Below are positions 1 through 5,849 of a DNA stretch of 32,733 nucleotides, one piece after another; position 1 is the stretch's first letter, and each line of letters starts with the position of its first letter. Position numbers and translations under genes: made by a program. The notes beneath the pieces are model-generated. The model was not told where the DNA came from. It worked only from the letters and a program-made list of their open reading frames with translations, and searched no databases. Source of the DNA: a virus; IMG/VR virus record IMGVR_UViG_3300021468_000006, positions 1 through 32,733 of that record; one strand, written 5' to 3'.

Positions 1-23
1 GGAACTTCTCCAGGAGAAAGCAG

Positions 24-239
24 ATGCAGCAGCGCAATGAAACGCCTTTGCCATGTTGCCCCTGGTGCGGCAGGCGCAAATCAGTGAGTCAAGCAGGTGA
101 AGGCCAATACTGGTGTTCACATTGCAAGCGCCTGTTCGATGACGACCCGGACGAGGGCGGCGACTACTCGGACCGCAACCCCGCAGCCCGGCTGGAACGC
201 GAGGAATGGCTGAGACAGCGATTTGCAAGGAGACGATAG
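24..239 (+). CDS. small zinc-ribbon protein
   Basis: This 71-residue protein has two CxxC knuckles, CPWC near residue 12 and CSHC near residue 32, the spacing of a zinc ribbon. The rest is acidic and then arginine-rich, with no catalytic motif. The start is supported by an AGGAGA Shine-Dalgarno sequence eight bases upstream. Small zinc ribbons are common in early regions of phage genomes, where they often bind nucleic acid or partner proteins. Its exact role cannot be read from the sequence. It is followed by the tRNA-like element and a second small cysteine-rich gene. Confidence 0.72.
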   Translation: MQQRNETPLPCCPWCGRRKSVSQAGEGQYWCSHCKRLFDDDPDEGGDYSDRNPAARLEREEWLRQRFARRR

Positions 240-243
240 ACAA

Positions 244-387
244 GCCCCGGCGGCGTGGTGGGAACACGCAGGTTTTGCGAGTGCAGTACGACCGGCGACG
301 AGCCACGGATGCGCGCGACCGTGACGCCGGAGGACCTGCCGGCAGGGGAGGAGGTCGGCCTACCGGGTTCAAATCCCGGCCGGGGCA
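244..387 (+). tRNA. tRNA-Leu-like gene interrupted in its anticodon loop
   Basis: A perfect 7-bp acceptor stem (GCCCCGG at 244-250 with CCGGGGC at 380-386) encloses a D-arm-like hairpin (GCGTG/CACGC, loop containing GG), an anticodon-like stem (GCAGG 268-272 with CCTGC 335-339), a class II variable arm (CGGC 340-343 with GTCG 354-357) and a perfect T-arm with loop TTCAAAT. Position 387 is the discriminator A typical of tRNA-Leu. The element is 144 bases instead of about 87, because roughly 55 extra bases lie in the anticodon loop. These fold on themselves (CCGGCG 292-297 with CGCCGG 325-330, CACGG 304-308 with CCGTG 319-323). Joining across the insert would give loop TTGAGGA, anticodon GAG, but the exact joint is uncertain. 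The base at position 8 is C, not the usual T. It could be a degenerate tRNA rather than a working one. Confidence 0.45.
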
Positions 388-402
388 CTGGAAGAAACAA
401 CT

Positions 403-666
403 ATGCTCGATGAAATCATAAAAAGAAAACTCCTGATTGATGCGTTCAATCTTGTGTTCTGCGATGAATGCGCCTGCCTATTGGAGAAAGAAGGGAAGCG
501 GCTGGTGCGCTACGTGTTGCTCGTCTTCTGGTGGAGCGGTCAGTGCGTAGAACGTCGCTTCTGCGATTCCTGTGCCGCCGAGCAGGCGGCATTCATACGC
601 AGCATTGAGCGTATCGGCGGCCGGGTAGAATGGCGGGAAACCGAGGAGCGAATGAGAGGAAGTTGA
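403..666 (+). CDS. small cysteine-rich hypothetical protein
   Basis: This 87-residue protein carries CDEC near residue 20 and CDSC near residue 54, a likely split zinc-binding site, with a hydrophobic stretch (VLLVFWW) between them. It starts just after the tRNA-like element, with only a weak purine-rich ribosome site. I do not recognise a family. Its position between another zinc ribbon and the replication gene suggests an early phage function, but this is inference from context only. Confidence 0.5.
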   Translation: MLDEIIKRKLLIDAFNLVFCDECACLLEKEGKRLVRYVLLVFWWSGQCVERRFCDSCAAEQAAFIRSIERIGGRVEWRETEERMRGS

Positions 667-687
667 TCGACACGGAGGCAAGAACGG

Positions 688-1626
688 ATGCCCAATCGCG
701 TGATCCGCGATGGATTCCTGGATTCGGACAAAGTCAATCGCCTCGACTGGTTCGCCGAGTGCGTCTATCACCGTCTGCTGCTCGTCGTCGACGACGCAGG
801 CCGAATAGACGGCCGGACCGATCTGCTGGTCTCCCGTCTATTCCCGCTCAAAGGTCGGGTGCGAGCCAACGACGTTGAATCGGCACTCCACGAACTCAAA
901 GAGGCGGGGCTGATCGTTTCCTGGAAGGTCGACGGCCAGCCGGTCGTCCAGGTAACGAATTGGAGGCGTTGCGGACGCTCTCAATACTCGCGTTACCCGG
1001 ATGTCGAAGGAAATTTCGCCATCCAGTACGTCGAGCGGGAGACCCGCGACGGCAAAGTCTGGTTCGTCTCCACGTCTTTGCCCAGGGGGCCGACCCCATC
1101 GGCACCCCATGCCGACCCCATGCCGACCCCATCGGCACCCCATAACGGCCAGCGCCATACGAAGACGAAGACGGGGACGAAGACGAAGACGACAACGACG
1201 ACGACGACGGAGACGAAGACGGGATGCGATGGCCGGGCTCCGCCCGGCGTCGTCGAAGTCGTCGTCGCAAAAGATTTCTGGAGCAAGGAGAGGCTAGAGA
1301 CGGCGAACCACGTGGGCCGCGTCATCGGCCTGAAATCGAAAACTGCCAGACGGCTCGCCTTGGTGATCGCCGCTCTGGTGGCCAAAGGCGTGCTGCCGCG
1401 GCACTTGGTCGAAGAGGCCCTCGAAGCGACCCGCAAGTGTGCCAAGCACGATCGCGTCTTGTACCTGCGGGGCTATCTTGCTCAAGCGCTGGCCCAGAGC
1501 AACGGGCAGACGGATCGGCAGACGGCCTATGCGCTCTGGGGCTCACTGGCCGACGAAGTGCGACCAGTGGTGGAGGACTACCTGGCTCAAGCAGAGCGGC
1601 GCAAAGCCCGGAAAGGCGGAGGATGA
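688..1626 (+). CDS. replication initiator-like winged-helix protein
   Basis: The N-terminal 100 or so residues (starting MPNRVIRDGFLDSDKV) resemble the winged-helix domain of phage replisome-organiser or DnaD-type proteins, with the typical decision segment on short helices and DDAGRIDGRTDLL. A low-complexity linker rich in Pro, Thr and Lys (about residues 135-185) joins it to a helical C-terminal domain. Such proteins bind the phage origin and recruit the helicase. A GGAGG site precedes the start. It is first in a tight row with the small gene, GNAT and RusA. A family search is needed to name it more exactly. No separate helicase gene is visible in the window, so the host helicase is probably used. 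Confidence 0.62.
   Translation: MPNRVIRDGFLDSDKVNRLDWFAECVYHRLLLVVDDAGRIDGRTDLLVSRLFPLKGRVRANDVESALHELKEAGLIVSWKVDGQPVVQVTNWRRCGRSQYSRYPDVEGNFAIQYVERETRDGKVWFVSTSLPRGPTPSAPHADPMPTPSAPHNGQRHTKTKTGTKTKTTTTTTTETKTGCDGRAPPGVVEVVVAKDFWSKERLETANHVGRVIGLKSKTARRLALVIAALVAKGVLPRHLVEEALEATRKCAKHDRVLYLRGYLAQALAQSNGQTDRQTAYALWGSLADEVRPVVEDYLAQAERRKARKGGG
1090..1143 (+). repeat. 11-base tandem repeats inside the replication gene
   Basis: About five copies of an 11-base unit of the form GCCGACCCCAT or CGGCACCCCAT encode the Pro/Ala/His linker. They are followed at about 1156-1222 by a run of ACG/AAG triplets that encodes Thr-Lys repeats. Both are prone to slippage, so linker length probably varies between relatives. 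In many phages the replication origin lies in such a low-complexity part of the initiator gene, which is possible here but unproven. Confidence 0.6.
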
Positions 1627-1814
1627 GTGGGATGCGATGCACCTGGCGGCTGAAAAAGTGGCTGCCCGAGCGCCACGGCCAGGCCTGCCGGATACTGGCC
1701 CGGGCCAGAGGTCCTGGGCCGAGAAACGTCCTGGTCGAGTTTGCAGACGGCCTGCGCGTGGTTACCACGCGGCTGGCAGTGAGGAGAAGTCCAAGCAGGG
1801 AGGTACGCAGATGA
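1623..1814 (+). CDS. small basic hypothetical protein
   Basis: This 63-residue, arginine-rich protein starts at an ATG overlapping the stop of the replication gene (ATGA), and its own stop overlaps the start of the acetyltransferase gene in the same way. That coupled layout is the main support that it is translated. No known domain is visible. The high Arg content could allow nucleic-acid binding. Confidence 0.5.
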   Translation: MSGMRCTWRLKKWLPERHGQACRILARARGPGPRNVLVEFADGLRVVTTRLAVRRSPSREVRR

Positions 1815-2293
1815 GCAGCACCAGGCTGGTCGGAGCAGCGGTACACGTCCGCTGGATGATCCGGCGGGACATGCCCGAGGTGCTGGAGATCGAGCGGGAA
1901 TGTTTCGGCCAGGGGGCCTGGACGCGAGAGGATTTCATCCGCCACCTGCGCCAGCGCAATTGTATCGGCATGGTGGCCGAGCATGAGAACCTGTTGGTGG
2001 GCTACATGGTCTATGAGCTTTCGCGCCGCTGGATGTTGCTGGTCCGCCTGGCGGTCGATCCTGGCTGCCGTGGTCAAGGCGTGGGCACGACGCTGCTCGA
2101 CAAACTGAAGCGCAAACTTTCGGCGCAAAGACGCCAATTGATCGTCTGTCCGGTGCAAGAGACGGCACTGGATACGCTGCGGTTCCTGCATCGGCGCGGG
2201 TTCAGGGCCATTGGACTGGCTAGGCAGGCCGAGTTGGATAGGCGAGATCGGATCGTGATGGTTTATCGACAAGCACCGGGATGCCAGGCATGA
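1811..2293 (+). CDS. GNAT-family N-acetyltransferase (RimI-like)
   Basis: This 160-residue protein shows the GNAT fold. The segment around residues 13-30 (IRRDMPEVLEIERECF) matches the first helix, and RLAVDPGCRGQGVG near residues 80-95 is the acetyl-CoA-binding motif A with its R-x-x-G-x-G loop. The order resembles RimI, which acetylates protein N-termini such as ribosomal protein S18. The substrate here is unknown and could be a host or phage protein or a small molecule. The start has a GGGAGG site eight bases upstream and overlaps the stop of the previous gene. A GNAT in a replication operon is unusual cargo. Confidence 0.82.
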   Translation: MSSTRLVGAAVHVRWMIRRDMPEVLEIERECFGQGAWTREDFIRHLRQRNCIGMVAEHENLLVGYMVYELSRRWMLLVRLAVDPGCRGQGVGTTLLDKLKRKLSAQRRQLIVCPVQETALDTLRFLHRRGFRAIGLARQAELDRRDRIVMVYRQAPGCQA

Positions 2294-2802
2294 GTACGCA
2301 GGGCCAACGGCAGAGCGCATGCAGAGCGTCCACCCAGGCGCGTGTATGCCTGCGGTTCTTTTTGCCGGGACTGCCTGCGCCGGCTGGCAGCCACCGCGCG
2401 TTTCCTCTGCGGCGCAAGGACGGCAGCCTGGGCGTGGCCGTAGCACCGGACAGCCGCAGGCTGCGCGACTGGGTGAACCTGGTACGTCTGAAGGCTGCCC
2501 AGTGCTGGCGACATCCCCCGCTGCGCGGTGCAGTCTGTATCCGACTGCGTTTCCTGCTGCCCAGGCCCAAGGCACACTATCGCACCGGCAGGCACCAGGG
2601 ACAGATCAAGGCCTCGGCCCCCAGGTGGCCGGTCAAGCGTCCCGACGTGGACAAGCTGGCCCGCGCAGTACTGGACGGCTTGACCGGGGTAGTCGTGGCC
2701 GACGATGCCCAGGTGGTGCGTCTGGACCTGGTCAAACGTTTTGCCGACGTGCGCTCGGGCGTACACGTGCGGGTGGCCTGCCTGGATGGGGATGAGGCTT
2801 GA
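2290..2802 (+). CDS. rusA: RusA-family Holliday junction resolvase
   Basis: The C-terminal half holds the RusA signature, RPDVDKLARAVLDGL followed by ADDAQVVRLD, with the conserved Asp residues that bind magnesium and a basic stretch before them. RusA enzymes are dimeric endonucleases that cut four-way DNA junctions made during phage recombination and before packaging. The ATG chosen overlaps the acetyltransferase stop (ATGA); an in-frame ATG nine bases earlier is also possible. It fits functionally with the DnaQ-like exonuclease and SMC-like ATPase encoded near the other end of the window. Confidence 0.85.
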   Translation: MSTQGQRQSACRASTQARVCLRFFLPGLPAPAGSHRAFPLRRKDGSLGVAVAPDSRRLRDWVNLVRLKAAQCWRHPPLRGAVCIRLRFLLPRPKAHYRTGRHQGQIKASAPRWPVKRPDVDKLARAVLDGLTGVVVADDAQVVRLDLVKRFADVRSGVHVRVACLDGDEA

Positions 2803-2812
2803 GGCTGGAGGC
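2795..2812. repeat. dispersed 18-base repeat, copy 1 (inverted)
   Basis: These 18 bases at the rusA/effector junction are the exact reverse complement of 28575-28592. The second copy is part of a short tandem tract of CCTCCAG units. Matching low-complexity tracts on opposite strands 26 kb apart suggest a dispersed repeat shared with the host genome, but the simple composition weakens the case. Confidence 0.5.
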
Positions 2813-2828
2813 CGGAGACAGAACAGCT

Positions 2829-3992
2829 ATGGCTGCAGAACGACCGTTTGCCTGTATCAAGTGCGGCAAGACCACAGAAGCCAGGCGACTGCCGCCTGGC
2901 TGGCATCGCCTGCCTTCTGGCGAGACACTTTGCGGCCATTGCTGGAAGGAACGCTATGTGCTGCGCGCAATCACTATTCCCGTGGCGGGGCCGGCTGATT
3001 GCGAGTGGTCCGAACTGCGGGAATGGCTGCGTACTGCCTGGCAGGCAACTGTGCGGTTGAGCAACTGGGCAATCACAGAGCTTGCCAAGGCCGACGTGGT
3101 GCGCACGCCGGACATGGAAAAGCTGCCAAAAGCGCCGGCCGTGTATCTGTATCCCGAGGCCCGCAGGCTGTTCCCGGAGCTTGAATCAACCACCGTCTGT
3201 GCCATTCTCCATGCTGTCGAAGGACGCTGGCGCAAACGGCGGTACAACGTGATCTGGTTGGGCAACGAGTCGCTACCGAATTACCGCCTGGATCGGGCTG
3301 TGCTTCCTATCAGGGCAAAAGACTGGCGAGCGTTGGAAGACGAGCAAGGGCGTCCGATGGTGCGCGTTCGGCTGGCCGGGCGACAGGTTCATCTGCGATT
3401 GCGTGGCGGTTATGAATATCGGCGCCAATTGCGGGCCTTCGACCGACTGCTGGCTGGCGAGGCGTTGCGTGCTGAACTGGCGCTGTACGAGCAGAAAGGC
3501 TCCAACGGCGACCATCGGCCGGGTACCGGAAAGACCGGGTGGCTTCTGTGCAAGATGTGTTTGTGGCTGCCGCGCGGAGAGCAGCCGGACGGCGGCCGGG
3601 GGCTGTTGTTTGTAATGCCCGGCGAAGAATGCCTGTTGCAGGCACTGAACGCCAAACGCAACAGGCTATGGGTTATCAACGGTGACCATATCAAGCGGTG
3701 GCAGCGCGAGCACCAGCGGCGTCTGAACCGCTTGCGTGAAGACGCCAAGATGGAAGTGCGCGGCAAGCTGCGCGAGCGGTTCGCCGCTTTGAGAGACAAG
3801 CATCGGCGCCGTATGGATACGGCGGTGCATCAGCTATCGGCACAGGTAGTCAACTATGCCAAACGCAATCGCTTTGCCGGCATCGTATGGCTGGACGCCA
3901 GGCAGCGGGACAGCGATTTCCCGTGGTATAGGTTTGTGACTCAACTCGAATATAAAGCCCACGGACAAGGGCTTTCTTTCCAGGTAATGTAG
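2829..3992 (+). CDS. miniature Cas12/TnpB-like CRISPR effector, RuvC region incomplete
   Basis: This 387-residue protein begins with a zinc ribbon (C9, C12, C35, C38). It continues with Trp- and Arg-rich helices, a beta-rich segment with LRLRGGYEYRRQL (about 189-201) of the kind seen in wedge domains of small type V effectors, and a RuvC-like C-terminus. The latter includes NGDHIKRWQREHQRRLNR (about 284-301), a long basic helix, AGIVWLD with D356, and FPWYRFVTQLEYKAHGQG. These match the order of RuvC-I, bridge-like helix and RuvC-II in TnpB and Cas12. The protein then stops: the target-nucleic-acid zinc finger and the third RuvC aspartate are absent, and the first motif has Glu-Glu instead of a clear Asp. 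It may therefore bind DNA without cutting. The ATG at 2829 is preferred over a TTG at 2799. It is followed 13 bases later by the ParB-like gene and then a CRISPR array on the same strand. Confidence 0.68.
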   Translation: MAAERPFACIKCGKTTEARRLPPGWHRLPSGETLCGHCWKERYVLRAITIPVAGPADCEWSELREWLRTAWQATVRLSNWAITELAKADVVRTPDMEKLPKAPAVYLYPEARRLFPELESTTVCAILHAVEGRWRKRRYNVIWLGNESLPNYRLDRAVLPIRAKDWRALEDEQGRPMVRVRLAGRQVHLRLRGGYEYRRQLRAFDRLLAGEALRAELALYEQKGSNGDHRPGTGKTGWLLCKMCLWLPRGEQPDGGRGLLFVMPGEECLLQALNAKRNRLWVINGDHIKRWQREHQRRLNRLREDAKMEVRGKLRERFAALRDKHRRRMDTAVHQLSAQVVNYAKRNRFAGIVWLDARQRDSDFPWYRFVTQLEYKAHGQGLSFQVM

Positions 3993-4005
3993 GAGGACGA
4001 GAACA

Positions 4006-4689
4006 ATGACAACAGCAACGCTGCCGAAACCGAAGTTGGCGCAGTTGCGATTGAGTGAACTGGTGCTGGACTGGGACTTGTACCCTCGGCAAAACGTTGA
4101 TAGCCAGCACGTAGGCAATCTGTGCGATGCGATTCGCGGGGGCGCCAGCCTGCCGCCGATCATTGTCGATGCCAAGAGCAAGAGAGTTATTGATGGTTTC
4201 CACCGTTACCGTGCCTTTCGGCGGGAATTTGACGGCGACCCCGTCATAGGCGTGGAGTTGCGCGAATATGCCAGCGACCGCGAGATGCTCCTGGATGCGA
4301 TACGGCTTAATGCCTCTCATGGTCGTGCACTTACCAAACAGGACAAAACGCGGTGCCTGTTGCTGGCAAAGAAATATCGCGTGGCAGTCAAAATGGTAGC
4401 GCAGGCATTGTGCATGCGGCCGAGTGATATCAAGGCGCTGGCCGAAGGCAGAGTGGCTTCCAGCAAAAGTGGCAGGCCGGTGCCGCTCAAACGCGGCCTG
4501 GACCACCTGGCTGGTGCTACTTTGACGGACGAACAGATAGATGTGCTGCCGAAGTTGTCGGGGATGCCGGCCACTTTTCATGCCAGGCAGTTGATTTTGT
4601 TGATCGAAACCGGGATGCTGAATACAAGCGACGCGGATACAATGGAAGTGTTGCGTGAACTGTACTGTAAACTTGAAACAGTTATTTGA
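4006..4689 (+). CDS. ParB/Srx-fold DNA-binding protein
   Basis: This 227-residue protein has the ParB N-terminal fold: LSELVLDWDLYPRQN, then PPIIVDAKSKRVIDGFHRYRAF (residues about 50-72), where the GxHR segment is the nucleotide-binding/catalytic box of ParB-like CTPases and nucleases. A helix-turn-helix follows (about 115-150). A strong AGGAGG site precedes the start, 13 bases after the Cas12-like gene, so the two are probably co-translated. The protein may act in phage DNA partition, as a transcription regulator or as a nuclease. Its place between effector and array raises the possibility of a link with the CRISPR module, which is inference. Confidence 0.75.
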   Translation: MTTATLPKPKLAQLRLSELVLDWDLYPRQNVDSQHVGNLCDAIRGGASLPPIIVDAKSKRVIDGFHRYRAFRREFDGDPVIGVELREYASDREMLLDAIRLNASHGRALTKQDKTRCLLLAKKYRVAVKMVAQALCMRPSDIKALAEGRVASSKSGRPVPLKRGLDHLAGATLTDEQIDVLPKLSGMPATFHARQLILLIETGMLNTSDADTMEVLRELYCKLETVI

Positions 4690-4872
4690 CGGCCACTGCC
4701 GGGCCGAAGCCGGACACGGCCGCAATGCCCAGCGCGGCGGCACGGTCCGGGAACGCTGTGAAGAGCCGGGGATATTCCCGCACGGGACAGCCCCCGGGCT
4801 CTTCGGGAATGCCGGTTTGTGGAGTACGAATCCTGCGCAATCCCAAGGATTGGAATGAGTTAAGGAGGTTCA
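4690..4872 (+). ncRNA. CRISPR leader and possible tracrRNA
   Basis: No credible gene lies in these 183 bases. They are rich in structure, including a stem of about ten pairs formed by AGAGCC plus GGG (about 4763-4771) and CCC plus GGGCTCT. Bases 4803-4812 (TCGGGAATGC) are perfectly complementary to positions 16-25 of the CRISPR repeat, and G-U pairs extend this to about 13 pairs. A second stretch, CCTGCGC 4832-4838, a small hairpin AATCC-CAA-GGATT, then GGAATG 4852-4857, can pair with repeat positions 30-36 and 17-22 in the right order for an anti-repeat. No clear promoter is seen. Because the repeat is itself self-complementary, part of this may be chance or a decayed repeat. Confidence 0.4.
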
Positions 4873-5290
4873 GGTGTGCTCACCGCTGCATTCCCGAGGG
4901 AGCGCAGGCATCCCCGCTTGGGTCCAACGGTGGAGCGTGGTGTGCTCACCGCTGCATTCCCGAGGGAGCGCAGGGTGTTCACTGGTCACTTGCAGATAGT
5001 GTTCGGTGTGCTCACCGCTGCATTCCCGAGGGAGCGCAGGGGCTCAAGTTAACTCTTGGATGAAGCGGTGGTGTGCTCACCGCTGCATTCCCGAGGGAGC
5101 GCAGGGGCCACGAAAACAGGAGTAGAGCATGACCGGTGTGCTCACCGCTGCATTCCCGAGGGAGCGCAGGAGCGGCTTGCTCTTGATCGGAAGCGCGCGG
5201 TGTGCTCACCAGCGTATTCCCGAGGGAGCGCAGGACTTTCAAATGGGGTATCAAGTGCGCTTACTTGGGTATTCCCGAAGGAACGCAAGG
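4873..5290 (+). CRISPR. CRISPR array, 7 repeats of 36 bases
   Basis: Repeats start at 4873, 4939, 5005, 5070, 5135, 5199 and 5254. The first five are identical: GGTGTGCTCACC, then GCTGCATTCC, then CGAGGGAGCGCAGG. The sixth differs at a few central bases and the seventh is strongly degenerate and one base longer, which marks the downstream end, so the leader is upstream. Spacers are 30, 30, 29, 29, 28 and a shortened 19 bases, all different, with no convincing match elsewhere in the window. Each repeat can form two hairpins: GGTG-TGCT-CACC at its 5' end and CTGC/GCAG enclosing TTCC-CGAG-GGAG at its 3' end. It runs in the same direction as the Cas12-like gene. No adaptation genes are present. 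Confidence 0.95.
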
Positions 5291-5384
5291 AGCGCTGAGG
5301 AAGGGGGGCGAAAATTTGTAATCCGAGCGGGAAACCGCACGCTCCACCAATCTGCGCGCGAATTTCAAAATCGGGAGGGACCCA

Positions 5385-5723
5385 CTGACTGCCACTGAGC
5401 GACTAAAGCTGCTTCTTTTGCAAGATCGGCGGCTGGCACGGATGGCCGGCGTCTCTAATTCAACTGTCTCCAGATTCTTGTCTGGCCGCTCGACGCTCAG
5501 GGTTTCGACTGCCGATCGTCTGTTCGTTGCCGCTGGGCTGCCGGCGATCTCGCAGGTCCTCTTTGAAATCGTAGGCAGTCGATCTGTTCGATCGCTCTCG
5601 CGCAGTACAGGCCTCAGCCGCAGTGTGTTGCGCCGCCTGCGGCGCAGGCCCTCAGCCTGCCTGCTGCGCACGGCAGATGCCCTGCTCTCGTGCGAGTTGC
5701 GCCCCGGGCGCAAGTCGCCTTGA
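5385..5723 (+). CDS. tandem helix-turn-helix DNA-binding protein
   Basis: Two similar helix-turn-helix units follow one another: RRLARMAGVSNSTVSRFLSG with STADRL, then VRSLSRSTGLSRSVLRRL with RTADAL. This looks like an internal duplication of an XRE/LacI-type domain. The only standard start is a TTG at 5418, but that would remove the first helix (ERLKLLLLQ). A CTG at 5385 lies six bases after a strong GGGAGGG ribosome site and restores it, so I chose CTG. The gene begins about 95 bases after the CRISPR array and could regulate it or the lytic genes. Target unknown. Confidence 0.55.
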   Translation: MTATERLKLLLLQDRRLARMAGVSNSTVSRFLSGRSTLRVSTADRLFVAAGLPAISQVLFEIVGSRSVRSLSRSTGLSRSVLRRLRRRPSACLLRTADALLSCELRPGRKSP

Positions 5724-5781
5724 TTGACGGCAATCTGCCTTGACTCCTGGTAGATTGATAATAGCGACGCCAGCCGGAGCA

Positions 5782-5823
5782 GCCGGCCGGCCAGGCGTCG
5801 CGGCAAGGAGGCGGCCGGCCGGC
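5782..5823 (+). other. strong hairpin upstream of the protease gene
   Basis: GCCGGCCGGCC (5782-5792) and GGCCGGCCGGC (5813-5823) form a perfect 11-bp stem with a 20-base loop. It ends about 13 bases before the AGGAGG ribosome site of the secreted protease gene. There is no T-run, so it is not an ordinary terminator. It could stabilise or pause the transcript. Confidence 0.55.
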
Positions 5824-5849
5824 CCCGGTATCTTCAGGAGGATGCGAAC

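Noticed and set aside
244-387. Group I intron in the tRNA-like gene
   Set aside because: The insert of about 55 bases is far too short for a group I core.
1322-2575. 417-codon open frame on the - strand
   Set aside because: It opposes the replication, GNAT and RusA genes, which carry clear motifs and ribosome sites. High GC makes long shadow frames common.
4909-5253. Spacers matching genes of this phage
   Set aside because: Scanning by eye found only chance matches of about 10 bases; no spacer has a convincing target in the window.
4655-5398. Open frames running through the CRISPR array
   Set aside because: They merely translate the repeats (RCAHRCIPEGAQ and similar) and have no ribosome site or domain.
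5724-5768. Promoter before the protease gene
   Set aside because: TTGACT (5740-5745) and GATAAT (5757-5762) are present, but their spacing of 11 bases is far from the usual 16-18.
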